A DNA stretch of 64,000 nt, from positions 31,001-95,000 of the forward strand of contig JAODTK010000566.1 of assembly GCA_026419785.1 (NCBI GenBank), in the 5' to 3' direction. The first letter of the stretch is position 1. The number at the start of each line of letters is the position of its first letter. This document shows positions 25,264-35,149 of this stretch, in pieces. The stretch comes from Sclerodactyla briareus (Eukaryota > Echinodermata > Holothuroidea > Dendrochirotida > Sclerodactylidae). The translations under genes and the position numbers were made by a program. The notes under the pieces were generated by a model, which made no database searches, was not told where the DNA came from, and saw nothing but the letters and a program-made list of their open reading frames with translations.

Positions 25264-25281
25264 CCCGGTGTTCGCACCGGG
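25264..25281 (+). other. Perfect 7-bp hairpin with TTCG loop
   Basis: CCCGGTG (25264-25270), TTCG, CACCGGG (25275-25281). As RNA this would be a C/G-rich stem with a UUCG tetraloop (closing pair G-C), a very stable fold. It lies inside the probable SINE body. Confidence 0.9.
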
Positions 25282-25439
25282 GAGGGAAACTGCTGTCCAG
25301 ATGGCAGTGACCTCGTTCGTTGGACACTGGAATTAATAGTGATAGGTGGGCTAGGGCTGAGGTCTACCGATCATAAATTGTCGCAGCTGGCGCTGTCCGC
25401 AGCGTGTGCGTTTTCCTCTCCTATAGACGCGCAACTCGC

Positions 25440-25820
25440 CTGCGTCATTTCCCCTGATTCATAGGGCCTCGCCACACGTGAGCTTTACATGGTCTTTCCT
25501 CGGTCAGTACCTCTGAAGACATGTATATAAGTCACAAAGTAACACGTTCTGGCCGCCATCAGCAGTCTCGGCCTTGACGATGACAATGATTGTTTAAAAT
25601 ATATGGGGCCAAACCGGAGAAACTAAACCGCTTAGAAATATGTGAATCGAATCGCAGCAGTTAAATATTTAGCAGTCTGGTTGTCTTTACGTTGTGGGTA
25701 AGGTAATTTTACCTGTCAACGCAAAAACCCGAAGTGTGTGACAGTATATTGAAAGCCCCGACACCTCCGTAGTATTAAATCAAGACATGAATAATTTGAC
25801 ATCTTGCCCGTCTAGTTGAA
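25440..25820 (+). repeat. Dispersed repeat D, copy 2
   Basis: This aligns with copy 1 at 18055-18430 in the same orientation; the shared blocks are given there. It follows the tRNA-like head at 25.04 kb, so it may be the 3' part of the same SINE. Confidence 0.65.
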
Positions 25821-27500
25821 GTTGACGTTGTGACTGATCATGCGATGGCGCTCAGACATCCATAATGATTGAGGCAGTGGACTAGGAGACATTCCGAGGG
25901 TGACGACACACATGTTACGCTCTCGGGCACTGGAGAATGAATTCCAGGTGGGGGGGGGCTGAAGTCGTTAGTTCTTTTTTTAAGTTTTTTTTCCTCGCAT
26001 TATTTCGGGATGTGACCTTCGACCTGACCCCAAAAGATAAATATCCTCAACCCAATTGAAACCATCCGTGCCAAATATAACTCTCTATCATTATTCCGTT
26101 GCACAACACTTGCCATTCACAAACTTTTCATCTGACTTCTGTTAACGCTTCACTGCAGCCTTCTGTTGCATTCCGAGCCCAGAATAATATGGTCACTACA
26201 CTATATTCTATGCCGAGCCATTCATTTGCCTCAGATGAGCTCTTGCATCGTTTCGCTGCACAGTTATCACGCTACAAGGCACCCATACTTTGATGTTCAC
26301 CTCGAAGACCTTGAACCTTACCCCAGACCAATGGGGTTCGTCCGGTCTAGCAGGAACCCCCCTTCTACCAAGCGCTCTACGTTGCTCCGTTGCAACAGCT
26401 ATCGTGCTCATAAGTCTTTTCGACTTTTGACCTTCGTGTGACTTTTGGTGATTGGTATGACACCGCAAACAAACAGGGTTCTTCTTCTTCATACCCAATT
26501 TGAGTCCAATCTTTAACTTAATGTGCTTGCATTCTCTAGATTATCGTGCTTCAAACGAGTTCCACATACAACTGGGCGCCCACATCATACATACCTCGTG
26601 TGACTCATGGATCTTGTTTTACTATGCGGCTCATCTTCGCATATGTGGAATGATTGAAATTAGTAATAGTTTCAAATTTATATCTACTTACCTAGGCTGC
26701 GAGAAATCATACTCAATTTTACCAATGCCAATTTGATTATTGATTTTGAGGTTTTAAAAGCTATGCTTCAGATACAAACTATAGCTCATTACGGGGTCAG
26801 TCTCATAACTGGTAACGCCGTGTATTCCGGTAGGCACTATTACACAGCAATCTGGAGTCGCGCTGATTGCCTTCGCTGAGCAGCTTTATAACAGAGTGTT
26901 CTGGGTTAACTGCCCTCAAGCAAAGGCCGTTAATTCATATAAAAATCATCAGGAGAGTAGTTCCGGTATCTGCTAGTCTGAGGCTATGCCCTCTTGACAA
27001 CGAACAAGAATATTGTAGCCTATCGCGTCGTAAAATATATCTGCAGTTTTTAAGTAAATGAAGTAGCCATATCTTTGATTGTTTTAAACTTGACAATGAA
27101 GAAGCCCCCGCGCATATTTTTACCAGGTTTCTGATAACCTGACTTTAACGTGTTTTTATCAAATAGGCTTTGCATTCCCTTCAGCGTTTGGACGTGATGT
27201 GATGAGCTATTAATCAATGCGTGACTTAGAGAAGACCAATAACCGGAACTCCATGAAAGAGAGAAGCCCCCTGCAACTTCAAAATCAATAATAATCGGTT
27301 CGGGACCTGTGAATGAAAATAGTGAGTAGAATGTGGTCGAAGCTTAAGTACATGGATAACTGCGCCGAACTGAAAAAGGTACTGTCCGTCGATAGACCCG
27401 AAATATATCGGCTGGGGTAACTCCACGCCGCGAACTGACATTGGGAATGTACGTCAGGGATAGTAGGGTGATGAACAGATAGATATAGGGATACCTACAC
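25820..27500. other. Unassigned DNA, no recognised gene
   Basis: A short poly-G run lies near 25950-25958. Overlapping frames of 60-96 codons occur on both strands at 26.1-26.5 kb, without recognisable motifs. Nothing else is seen. Confidence 0.45.
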
Positions 27501-27504
27501 TCGC

Positions 27505-27680
27505 AAAAATGTTATGTCGAATTTACACAACCGTTCCCCTAGCATACCTATCTCGTGTTGTGTGAGACATTACACAACACGGTGTAAGGGTCGTGTAAAT
27601 ATACACCCGACGTTGTGCAGAACATACACAATTATCGTAATTTCTCACACACACTGGGATATGTGTGCTAGTTACCCAAC
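27505..27680. repeat. Cluster of self-complementary TTACACAAC/GTTGTGTAA motifs
   Basis: Short motifs of the type ACACAAC and GTTGTGT recur in both orientations over about 170 bp. The best pair is a perfect 10-bp inverted repeat, 27554-27563 (CGTGTTGTGT) and 27572-27581 (ACACAACACG), with an 8-base loop. There is no fixed period and no coding frame. Confidence 0.7.
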
Positions 27681-27699
27681 GTAATTCAGGGATAATGAA

Positions 27700-29640
27700 C
27701 ACCCGAACTTACATTCGATTTTGGGACGGATACATGCACGACATATGTGATATATTCGCAGCAAGCGGCTGTGCTATCCATGAATAGACAAAGAGGGACA
27801 GGGGGTCGCCTGGTACCGCTGAATACTACGATTAACCTCGTGGTGTGTATGGTCGAAATGTTTCGTTCATGCACGCAAATCAGCAAACGTTAACAGTTAA
27901 CGTTCTGTTCGCTGTTCTGTTGTCCTAACATGTTGTTGCGGGAATAGGTCAATGGAGTCCAGTTTCAACATGTTCCATACACTCAGTGCAAACTATCAGA
28001 CCATCACATTCGATCGGTCCCGTGCCAAAGATAGAAGATGTCCGGGTAGTGGAGGTGATCAACCATCCAGCAAGATACGTCGGCTTCGTGCGGATTATTC
28101 TGTGAAATAGTAGTAGTATTATTATAAGAAATTTAGTAGTCAATTTAGCACAAAAATCGTGGTAGAAAGTTTGTAAGGCTCTCAAATAGGTTTCTAGATA
28201 TTGGCAATAGCTCACCATCTACTTGAGTCGCAATAGTTGCAATTTGATGTTTCTATGTTTATTCGGCGAGGTCTACTGGAACCACACGATGTTAAAACCA
28301 ACAGCCATACGAACTTCGCGCTGTGCATGAGGCCGCACACCTCTCCCGGATTTTTGTCAGCAGGCAATTAGGCCCAAACATCCGGGGTCTATCTCTTATC
28401 TCCCAGGTATTACGTGGTAGTACAGAATAAACCGAACTTTGGGGAAGAAAGATTACTGTTGTATATAGATTATAATAATCCTAAACATGACATGCGTCCG
28501 GATACATCTGCGTAACTCTCTAAGCATTGCAAATTCCTACTGTTCCAATGTTCAGGACAGGCGTCGGATCATATGTGGCCTGTGGGCTTTGGCTGGTGCG
28601 CAAACCAGAGTAATTGTGATAACCTACAGATGTGGGTCTCGAAGCAAGAAGAAAAAACATTTTGTCTTCCTGCTACTTCGCTTCCGGTTGATGAATTGGA
28701 GAAGCATTATAACAGTTCCTCCATAGTATTTAGGCCTTTATGCGTATTTTCCAATTAGGCGGGCGGAATTGATTTTTCGAGTGTGTAGGCCTTAAGTTAA
28801 AGATTCACTGTTATTTGGATGGCTCCGATTATTCCTTCGAAGTGCTCAATGTCTGAAATAGGATAGGTGAATACATGTTCGTTCCGTTGGTTAAACTTAG
28901 TTGGTTCTGCAAGATCTTGTAACATTCTCACCTTATTCAAACCAAGATCAAGGGCTACATTGAACTGTGGACAGGCTCTCCGCTCTAACAAAGTCATCAC
29001 ACGAAGACGATGTGTGGCAATGTCATGTACCATTACGCTCAGGCACACCGCTGGCGTTTTTCATGGCGTGCTATTTTCAGACCCGTTCGTCATCTTGCAT
29101 AATTTTGCGACGTTATTCGGCACAATCATTGAAAAAATACGCAATTGTGACAGACTGTATGTGCATCGTTACACCATGCGTTGCACAACAGGTATGGAAA
29201 TTCCCAGTATACCATTTACTAATAAAAATCTGGACATGACCAACTCCAGTAATGACAACGTCCGGAGGGGCGACACAAAGATACACTTGGGAGAACTCAA
29301 AATGGCGTCAACGTGTGAATTTTAGGAAAAAATGATTGATATTGTCCCACAGTAGTGCAATTTGAATACAAATTGTTGGGGCCTATATCGCGTCTGTACG
29401 TATTTTCTACTGCGTGAACTCGTTACGTATCCCAATGACACAATAGGCATAGATCGATAAATTGGAAATACCCCAGGTTAGGAATGCTTCTATAAAGGGA
29501 TCTATCATCTTTCATTTCGGGTATAGTCGGAGAATTAGGCCTACAACTCCCCTAGTCTTCCCGCGAGCCTAGCCCATGACGACCCGGTAGAGTTATCCCA
29601 GGGGCGGCGGTCTGTGATAATATTGGGGAATAAGATGTCA
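27700..29640. other. Unassigned DNA, no recognised gene
   Basis: A 152-codon + frame (28867-29325) and an overlapping minus frame have no motif I recognise, and a frame of that length is expected by chance about once in a window of this size. A short TAGTAGTATTATTAT tract at 28110-28125 could be an eroded LINE tail, but no LINE protein sequence is convincing beside it. Confidence 0.4.
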
Positions 29641-30240
29641 GCAAATCTAAGCGGAGCGCCCAACAGGCAGTTGTCGGTAGCGTGAGCGATGATTTTCGTT
29701 TCAAAGACCCTCCAGATTGCAGGAAATGGCCACTTCCCGGGCGGTACGACAGCAAGCGACATTTCTAAATGGGCAATAAATTTGGGGTCACCCTATCGAT
29801 CGACGCGAGCGTAAAAGAAAATTGTTCGTTTCAATCCCCCCCCCCAGATGCCCAGGTTGCAGGAGGAAACAACAATTGCCGGGTAGTATGGCCATACGCA
29901 TCCCTAACATTGGCCAAATATTTCCAATAGTTCATTTAGAAGAAACCGCTATTGGGGGAATTGTCGATGATCGTTCCTTACGATTGGGACCCACATCGGT
30001 TGACGTGTCAGCGTACAGGAAATGTTCCGTCTTTACCGACACCCCCCCCCCCCCCCCTTGCATAGCATGACAATTCCCGGGCAGTATGGCCAGTACAGCA
30101 ACATCCCAAAAATGACAATAATAGTCGGAGTTTCATTCAAGAACGCTCGTGAGAAATTAATCTATGTTCATTCATCCCTACAATTCGCGCCACTACCAGT
30201 GATAGCTGCGGAGGCAAAATTCCTGTGGCGAATACTACAC
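29640..30240 (+). repeat. Repeat family P, tandem cluster 1
   Basis: Diverged tandem units of about 150-210 bp carry recurring blocks. CCAGATTGCAGGAAA lies at about 29713. CTTCCCGGGCGGTA, TTGCCGGGTAGTATGGC and TTCCCGGGCAGTATGGC lie at about 29733, 29876 and 30073. TGACAATAAT or GGCAATAAATTT lie near 30112 and 29773, and TTCATTCAAGAA near 30133. A GCGCC(A)...-type core lies at 29658 and 30188. A 16-C run lies at 30042-30057. No protein is conserved across units, and I do not recognise the family. Confidence 0.7.
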
Positions 30241-30769
30241 TGCTTGTTCTTCACGCCCTCCACTTTGTTTGTTTGTCTCACATTTAATGTTCATTGACCT
30301 TTACTGACAATTGTCCAATAACATGGTATGGCCTTTGAAACATTCTACCACATTAGCTTAATATTTGATATCAGTGCCCAGCACCAAGTACCCAACTGAA
30401 TAATTCCTAGTCCGTAATTAGCTATATGTATGCAGCAAAACCCAACAGTGGAAAGCAGACTCTTTTCTGGCTCAACAGCCAACAATCTAGGGCATGATGT
30501 GATGACAGACAAATCATGTTCCTCCCCCCTGGACAATATGGTTTATTGTCAACTAGGTCTGCAGACCTGGGACCTTCTGACAGATAAGATAAACACTTGC
30601 TGCAGAGGGATGGAGTAATGTAAACAACTCTCTCTCCCAGTCAGAAAGCTCAATGGAAGTTGGATATTGGGGTAATTCTTGGATTTGATTAAAATCTAAT
30701 CACACTTGATTAAACAAAATGTCCTAAAAAGCCTAGCCAGTGGCATGCTCCATCCAGCCCCACCAAGTT

Positions 30770-30895
30770 TCACCTGATCGCATGTACGGTTCAGAAGTTA
30801 ACGAATGAGAGTGACGAACAGAGTGGAACGAACTAACGAACTAACGAACGACGAGACGAGACGAACAAATTAACGAACGAACTAACGACTGGACG
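30770..30895 (+). repeat. Degenerate ACGAACTA repeat (inverted relative to 44.98 kb)
   Basis: AACGAACTAACGAACTAACG-like units at 30832-30890 are preceded by a GAGTGACGAACAGAGTGG block. The reverse complement of the whole block resembles 44985-45055 (GTTAGTTCGTTCGTTC... then CTGCTCGTCACTTCACTC). It is therefore a dispersed element with a simple-sequence tail, not a random microsatellite. Confidence 0.6.
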
Positions 30896-30939
30896 GAGAA
30901 CATGAGGACTTGTGAGCTCCTCAACCCGCAGCTAGAAAA

Positions 30940-31285
30940 TGTTTCGTCTTAACAAACCCCCAGATTGCAAGGAAACGATACTTTCCGGGCCGTTGCAGTA
31001 GACAACTTTCCTAAAATTGACAATAATATTCGGAGTTTTTTTTTTTTTTTAATTTAAAAAAAAACTCTCTCGAAGAAACTGATCTATGCTTATCCATTAC
31101 AGTTCGCGCCACCACCAGTTGACCGTGCGTAGCGTAAAAGAACATTTTTCGTCTTACGTTCAGCCCTCCAGATTACAGAAAGCGGCACTCCCCCCGGATC
31201 TTATGGGCAGTGACCAGCTTCACAGAAATTTCCAATAAACTTCCTCAGGAAGAAACTCGCTATTGGTTATGGGGGCAGTGTTAGA
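30940..31285 (+). repeat. Repeat family P, tandem cluster 2
   Basis: Two units share the blocks of cluster 1: CCAGATTGCAAGGAAACG (about 30959) and CCAGATTACAGAAAGCGGCA (about 31170); TTGACAATAATATTCGGAG (about 31016); and TTCGCGCCACCACCAGTTG (about 31103), followed by a GCGTAAAAGAACATTTTTCG linker. The period is about 210 bp. A run of T then A lies at 31039-31071. Confidence 0.7.
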
Positions 31286-31639
31286 CATGGCAGTTGGATT
31301 CGAGCATTGTGGGGGGGTGAGGGCAACATGAATGGTGTTCCCAAACCAAATTATCCTTGTGTCCTTCCCCATATGTTCACCGCACTGTACTTGTAAATGA
31401 CACGCATGGAGAACACATGTGCCAGAGAATTCTTACGGAAAGTTATTGAGTATGGCTTACTACTTACTATGTGTCACGGACAAGTATAATATCAAGCGCG
31501 CAGCACGGATTTTTTGCATTTTGGCTTCTCACAGAACAATTTGAGGCAAATCTGAGTAGCAATATTGTTGCAGACTTGTGTTATAGTCCGTCACTTCCCC
31601 GTTGATCGCAAGTGTTTTTATTCACCACTCCGCAATTAT

Positions 31640-31674
31640 GGGGGGGGGGCATTTGATATTATGCCCCCCCCCCC
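31640..31674. other. Poly-G/poly-C hairpin
   Basis: Ten G (31640-31649) plus CAT, an 8-base loop (31653-31660), then ATG and eleven C (31664-31674) form a perfect stem of 13 pairs. It resembles the centre of the short inverted-repeat elements seen at 40.9, 42.6 and 56.7 kb, but no terminal repeats are recognised here. Confidence 0.85.
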
Positions 31675-32259
31675 ACGAAATATCTTGAGGAACATGTCCC
31701 ACCGGCGCACCCATGCGCCGGCTCCCCCGCCGGATCGCCGCCCATGAGTTATCCAGGGTCGGAACGACAAACTACGCGCGGTATGATCCTACGCGATTCC
31801 CTCCACGATTAATCACCGCTGAATCATAGGGTATGATTTATACAGGAGGGTTGAATATTCGTCAAACCAATCACAACCAGATAGCATGACACCTGACAAT
31901 CTTGAGGTAAGCTCTATACTGTGAGATTCCTCGCTGTGACAGAAAGGGCCAATTTTCAATGTCGAATGAATCAATGTACCTTTTTCTCGAATTAATTTAC
32001 GCACTGTCGCGAGACAGGGCACAAGGGGCACCCCCCCCCTCCCATCAATCGCGCTAAAAGAAAAAAAAAGAAAAAAAGAAAAAAAAACGACCTAAAAAAA
32101 GCCGCAACTTACGTCGGCGCCATTCTTGGCCTTCGGCATATAACTGTATGAAATCGTCGTCGAAAAGGCGATTCGTTTGATATAGGGGAATGTATTCTTG
32201 TTAATACTAGTCTTGAGTTCAAAGTCACAATAACACCCCGGCTTCAATAAAGACCCAAC

Positions 32260-32335
32260 TTTCGCGCGTTCTCGCGAGCAAAAACCCGTTTCTTCTCGCG
32301 ACCGGTTTCGACATCACGTAGTACCGTAGTACAAC
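32260..32335. other. CpG-rich patch
   Basis: TTCGCGCGTTCTCGCGAGC and a second TCTCGCGACCGG lie within about 60 bp, in otherwise CpG-sparse DNA. It includes the palindrome CTCGCGAG. No promoter or gene can be tied to it. Confidence 0.5.
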
Positions 32336-32339
32336 TGTA

Positions 32340-33240
32340 TCTGGCATGCGTGTGTACATGGTTCCTTCCCCCTACGCTCAGCTTCTGGGCCACATAACGC
32401 GCAGCGGCCTCAATTCAAAACGAGAGCTAGGCTCATTGCATACATGTTCTCGTTGAGAACATTCTCTTGGTCGTAGTCGTCAGAGGAAGTTTTGTTATTT
32501 AGCAAACCGTGGTAATTTCGTGAAGCTGTGTCACTTTAGTAAGTTTTCACACTCGCAGTGACTTTGTTTTTTCTCTCCTTGTGTGGAACTCACAACCACC
32601 AACTGAGAGAAAAAAGAAAGGGTGCGCTTCGTGCTCAGTCAGGGGGGGCTTTTCCTGTCTTTTGGATGCTTCTGATAAAGTTCTGGTCTTTGTTTCAGTA
32701 ATAACAATGGAGAGCTCATGGTAGCGCAATATGAGACATAACGCAAGTGTCATAGAATAGCAGCACTTACTAAACTAAACATGTCCAAGCAATCTCCGAA
32801 AACTGATGATAGTGTCCAATGTTGGTTCTTGTCAGATGGCATCTGTGCTGGGAGCCAGATGCATAGAATGGGATACCCCCAACACCGGAACCCTGGGAAA
32901 TAAGCAGAATTCCCATGCGCACAAGTGAGTCGTGGAGAGCCGTTCTAATCGTTCCTTAATTCGGACCTTGGTGGCGCTTACGGGCTGCAAAAAGAGGTCA
33001 TCAAGGGCATCCCTCCCCCCCGAGAAGTAAGACAATGCTTTCCAGAGGAAACTTTCTCGAAACGAAATTTTCTGGAACATGAGATCTCAATATACTTTCG
33101 TGCGATGGCCGGATTCCAGGAGGCTTTTTCAGCTAAAAATTTTCGTTCACTATCCGAGAGATAGTAACAAGGTATCTAAAGACATATAATTAATTACAAA
33201 TCCTCAAAGAGGAAGGGGGACACCCTATCATAGTTATTAG
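32340..33240. other. Unassigned DNA
   Basis: Short frames on both strands have no recognisable motif. Poly-C or poly-G runs of 7-9 bases lie at 32641-32648 and 33013-33020. Nothing else is seen. Confidence 0.4.
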
Positions 33241-33241
33241 T

Positions 33242-33298
33242 TCACATACACATACACATACACACGTACGCCATCACACACATGCACACACACACACC
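33242..33298. repeat. (CA)n microsatellite, imperfect
   Basis: CACATA and CACACA units with several interruptions. Confidence 0.9.
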
Positions 33299-33345
33299 AA
33301 GTTCAAATTGTTTCGAGTTTGGTTCATTCTGACGCAGTATAGGGA

Positions 33346-33452
33346 TTTAGTATTAGTATATTATATTATTAGTATTATTATTATTATATTATTATGTATT
33401 ATTATTATGATTATTATTATTATTACTATATTATTATTATTATATTATTATC
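33346..33452. repeat. (ATT)n microsatellite, imperfect
   Basis: About 105 bp of ATT units with TATA interruptions. It could be a LINE tail, as at 7.5 and 37.9 kb, but I see no LINE sequence on either side. Confidence 0.9.
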
Positions 33453-33699
33453 AATCCTTCCATGGAGAAAACACGAAATAACAAAATCGATAGATCAGAA
33501 CAATTTATGATTGATGTACGAGTCTGAATTCAATATAATTGGTGACCAAATTAAACTCCACCTATCTGATATAAGGCTGCCCAATTATCAACCCCAATGT
33601 GGAATATTCGCACTAGATGTCTCTAAATTTCCTAATGTACACTTGCCAGTCATGCCTCTAGATACTGCCATTTTGTCAGGCTGCGAATTCCTCCACCAG

Positions 33700-33835
33700 G
33701 TACAACGAAAGACGCAATGCTATTTGGCGTGGTACTGTGGGGGTGGGGTGATTACACAACTTGAAATTTCCTATCCCTCGTTTCTCCGGGTGGAAGGCCC
33801 ACGCGCCTACCAATGAGCCAACCACTCAAATAATC
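33700..33835 (-). repeat. tRNA-like sequence, probable SINE head
   Basis: On the minus strand, GTGGTTGGCTCATTGGTAGG (about 33805-33824) matches the 5' part of tRNA-derived SINEs, with A box TGGCTCATTGG. A paired GTGGG/CCC anticodon-like stem follows, and then a degenerate B-box region (GAAACGAGGGA). The T arm does not close, so this is not a functional tRNA. The SINE body downstream is not identified. Confidence 0.45.
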
Positions 33836-34324
33836 CCACTGTAATTACCCGGCGATCAGTACTGAAACAACAGTGAAATATCATCGGCATTCGTGAATGA
33901 TTCGTAGCAATACCAACCAAATGGTAGTACGTGCGAATTTTGAAGCTCAATGAGAATCTCGTTCACAAAAGCTATGAATGATATATGGCGAAGAAAAACT
34001 CCTCGTTCGGGTCCAAGGGAATTATAAACAAAAATATAATATAGAACCATTGCACTTAACAGAACATTCCAATACATGTTCCAGTATAACAGCCATCAAT
34101 CAATAATAGAGCGATATCGATTGACGAGGTGTACGAAAACGTGAGAGCTGTTGAAAAGGCCGGTGATTGGACTAGGTAGGTTGTACACCTGTATCACAAA
34201 CGAGGGTCCAAACACGTCTTAGCAGAAACTGTGACTGAAACCAGATAAAATTCTTAAGACTAGGTATGATCCCAGGGGGATTTATGTTAAATATGGGGGG
34301 GTCATATGGTTAATTAACCATCTA

Positions 34325-34880
34325 AGTAGCGCGCCACCACCGATTGCGGTAGCCGTATTAGAACATTCTTTGTTTTATGAAGCCCAAATGAAAATAGAGA
34401 ACGTAACTTCCCGGGCGGTATGGCACGTGAGCAACATTCCCAACATTGACTGGAAAGTTCCCAATATATTTTGAAACGTCTTATTGGAAAGAACCCCTTA
34501 ATCGTGTTGGCGCCTCACCTCCCTATGGTCGACGGTAGCGACATGATTTGCTCTCGTCCTACAGACCACAAGAATGCAGGAAACGACACATCCCGGGCCT
34601 TATGACGGTAAGCAACATCTAAAATTGACAATAAATTTCCGGAATTCATTTTCAAGAAATGTTCTTCAAGGAAGGTCCCCGATGCCACCAAGAGGTTGAC
34701 GCTCAATTTGAGCTTGCGACTCCCAGATTGCCAGGGGAGCAGCAAATTTTTTTTTCCCAAGCCTCATTGTAGTAAGCCACATCACTGAAATTAACAATAA
34801 ATGAGAGGAGCATATTTACGAAAATCTGACGAAGATAGTGTGCATGGACCTACTGTGTGATACATGAAAAGTAGAATTAC
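34325..34880 (+). repeat. Repeat family P, tandem cluster 3
   Basis: About three units with 170-190 bp spacing. CTTCCCGGGCGGTATGGCA (34409), CATCCCGGGCCTTATGACGG (34591) and CCAAGCCTCATTGTAGTAAG (34757) occupy the same place in successive units. Each is followed by GCAACAT...ACATTGAC or AAATTGACAATAAA. The cluster starts with a GCGCGCCACCACCGATTGCG core (34330). A 60-80 codon minus frame across it follows no unit boundary and is spurious. Confidence 0.75.
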
Positions 34881-35028
34881 AGCGCCGCAAGCGCGGAATG
34901 TGTGGGCAAGTTTGGCCTTCTCCAACAGAAATTTCAGCAATATGATAGAAGTATGTGTTAAGCCTCCGTTTTATGGCCGTACTGTAACTTCGTTGGAGAT
35001 TTTTCTTACTCTTCCGCAACATTTTTGC

Positions 35029-35111
35029 GGGGGGGGGGGGGGGCTTTAATAAGGCTTGCCCCCCCCCCAAAAATATATATATATATGGGGAACATCCTCC
35101 CCCCCCCCCCC
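35029..35111. repeat. Poly-G(15)/poly-C(10)/poly-C(13) block
   Basis: Fifteen G (35029-35043), GCTT...AAGGC, then ten C (35059-35068), form a long potential hairpin. An (AT)n stretch follows (35074-35084), then thirteen C (35099-35111). It adjoins repeat family P cluster 3. Confidence 0.85.
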
Positions 35112-35149
35112 GTCTCCCAGGATTGCCGCCATGGTTGTGGACATGTCTA

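Noticed and set aside
28867-29325. 152-codon + strand open frame with a long overlapping minus frame
   Set aside because: A frame of this length is expected about once by chance in a window this size. There is no domain, repeat or splice support.
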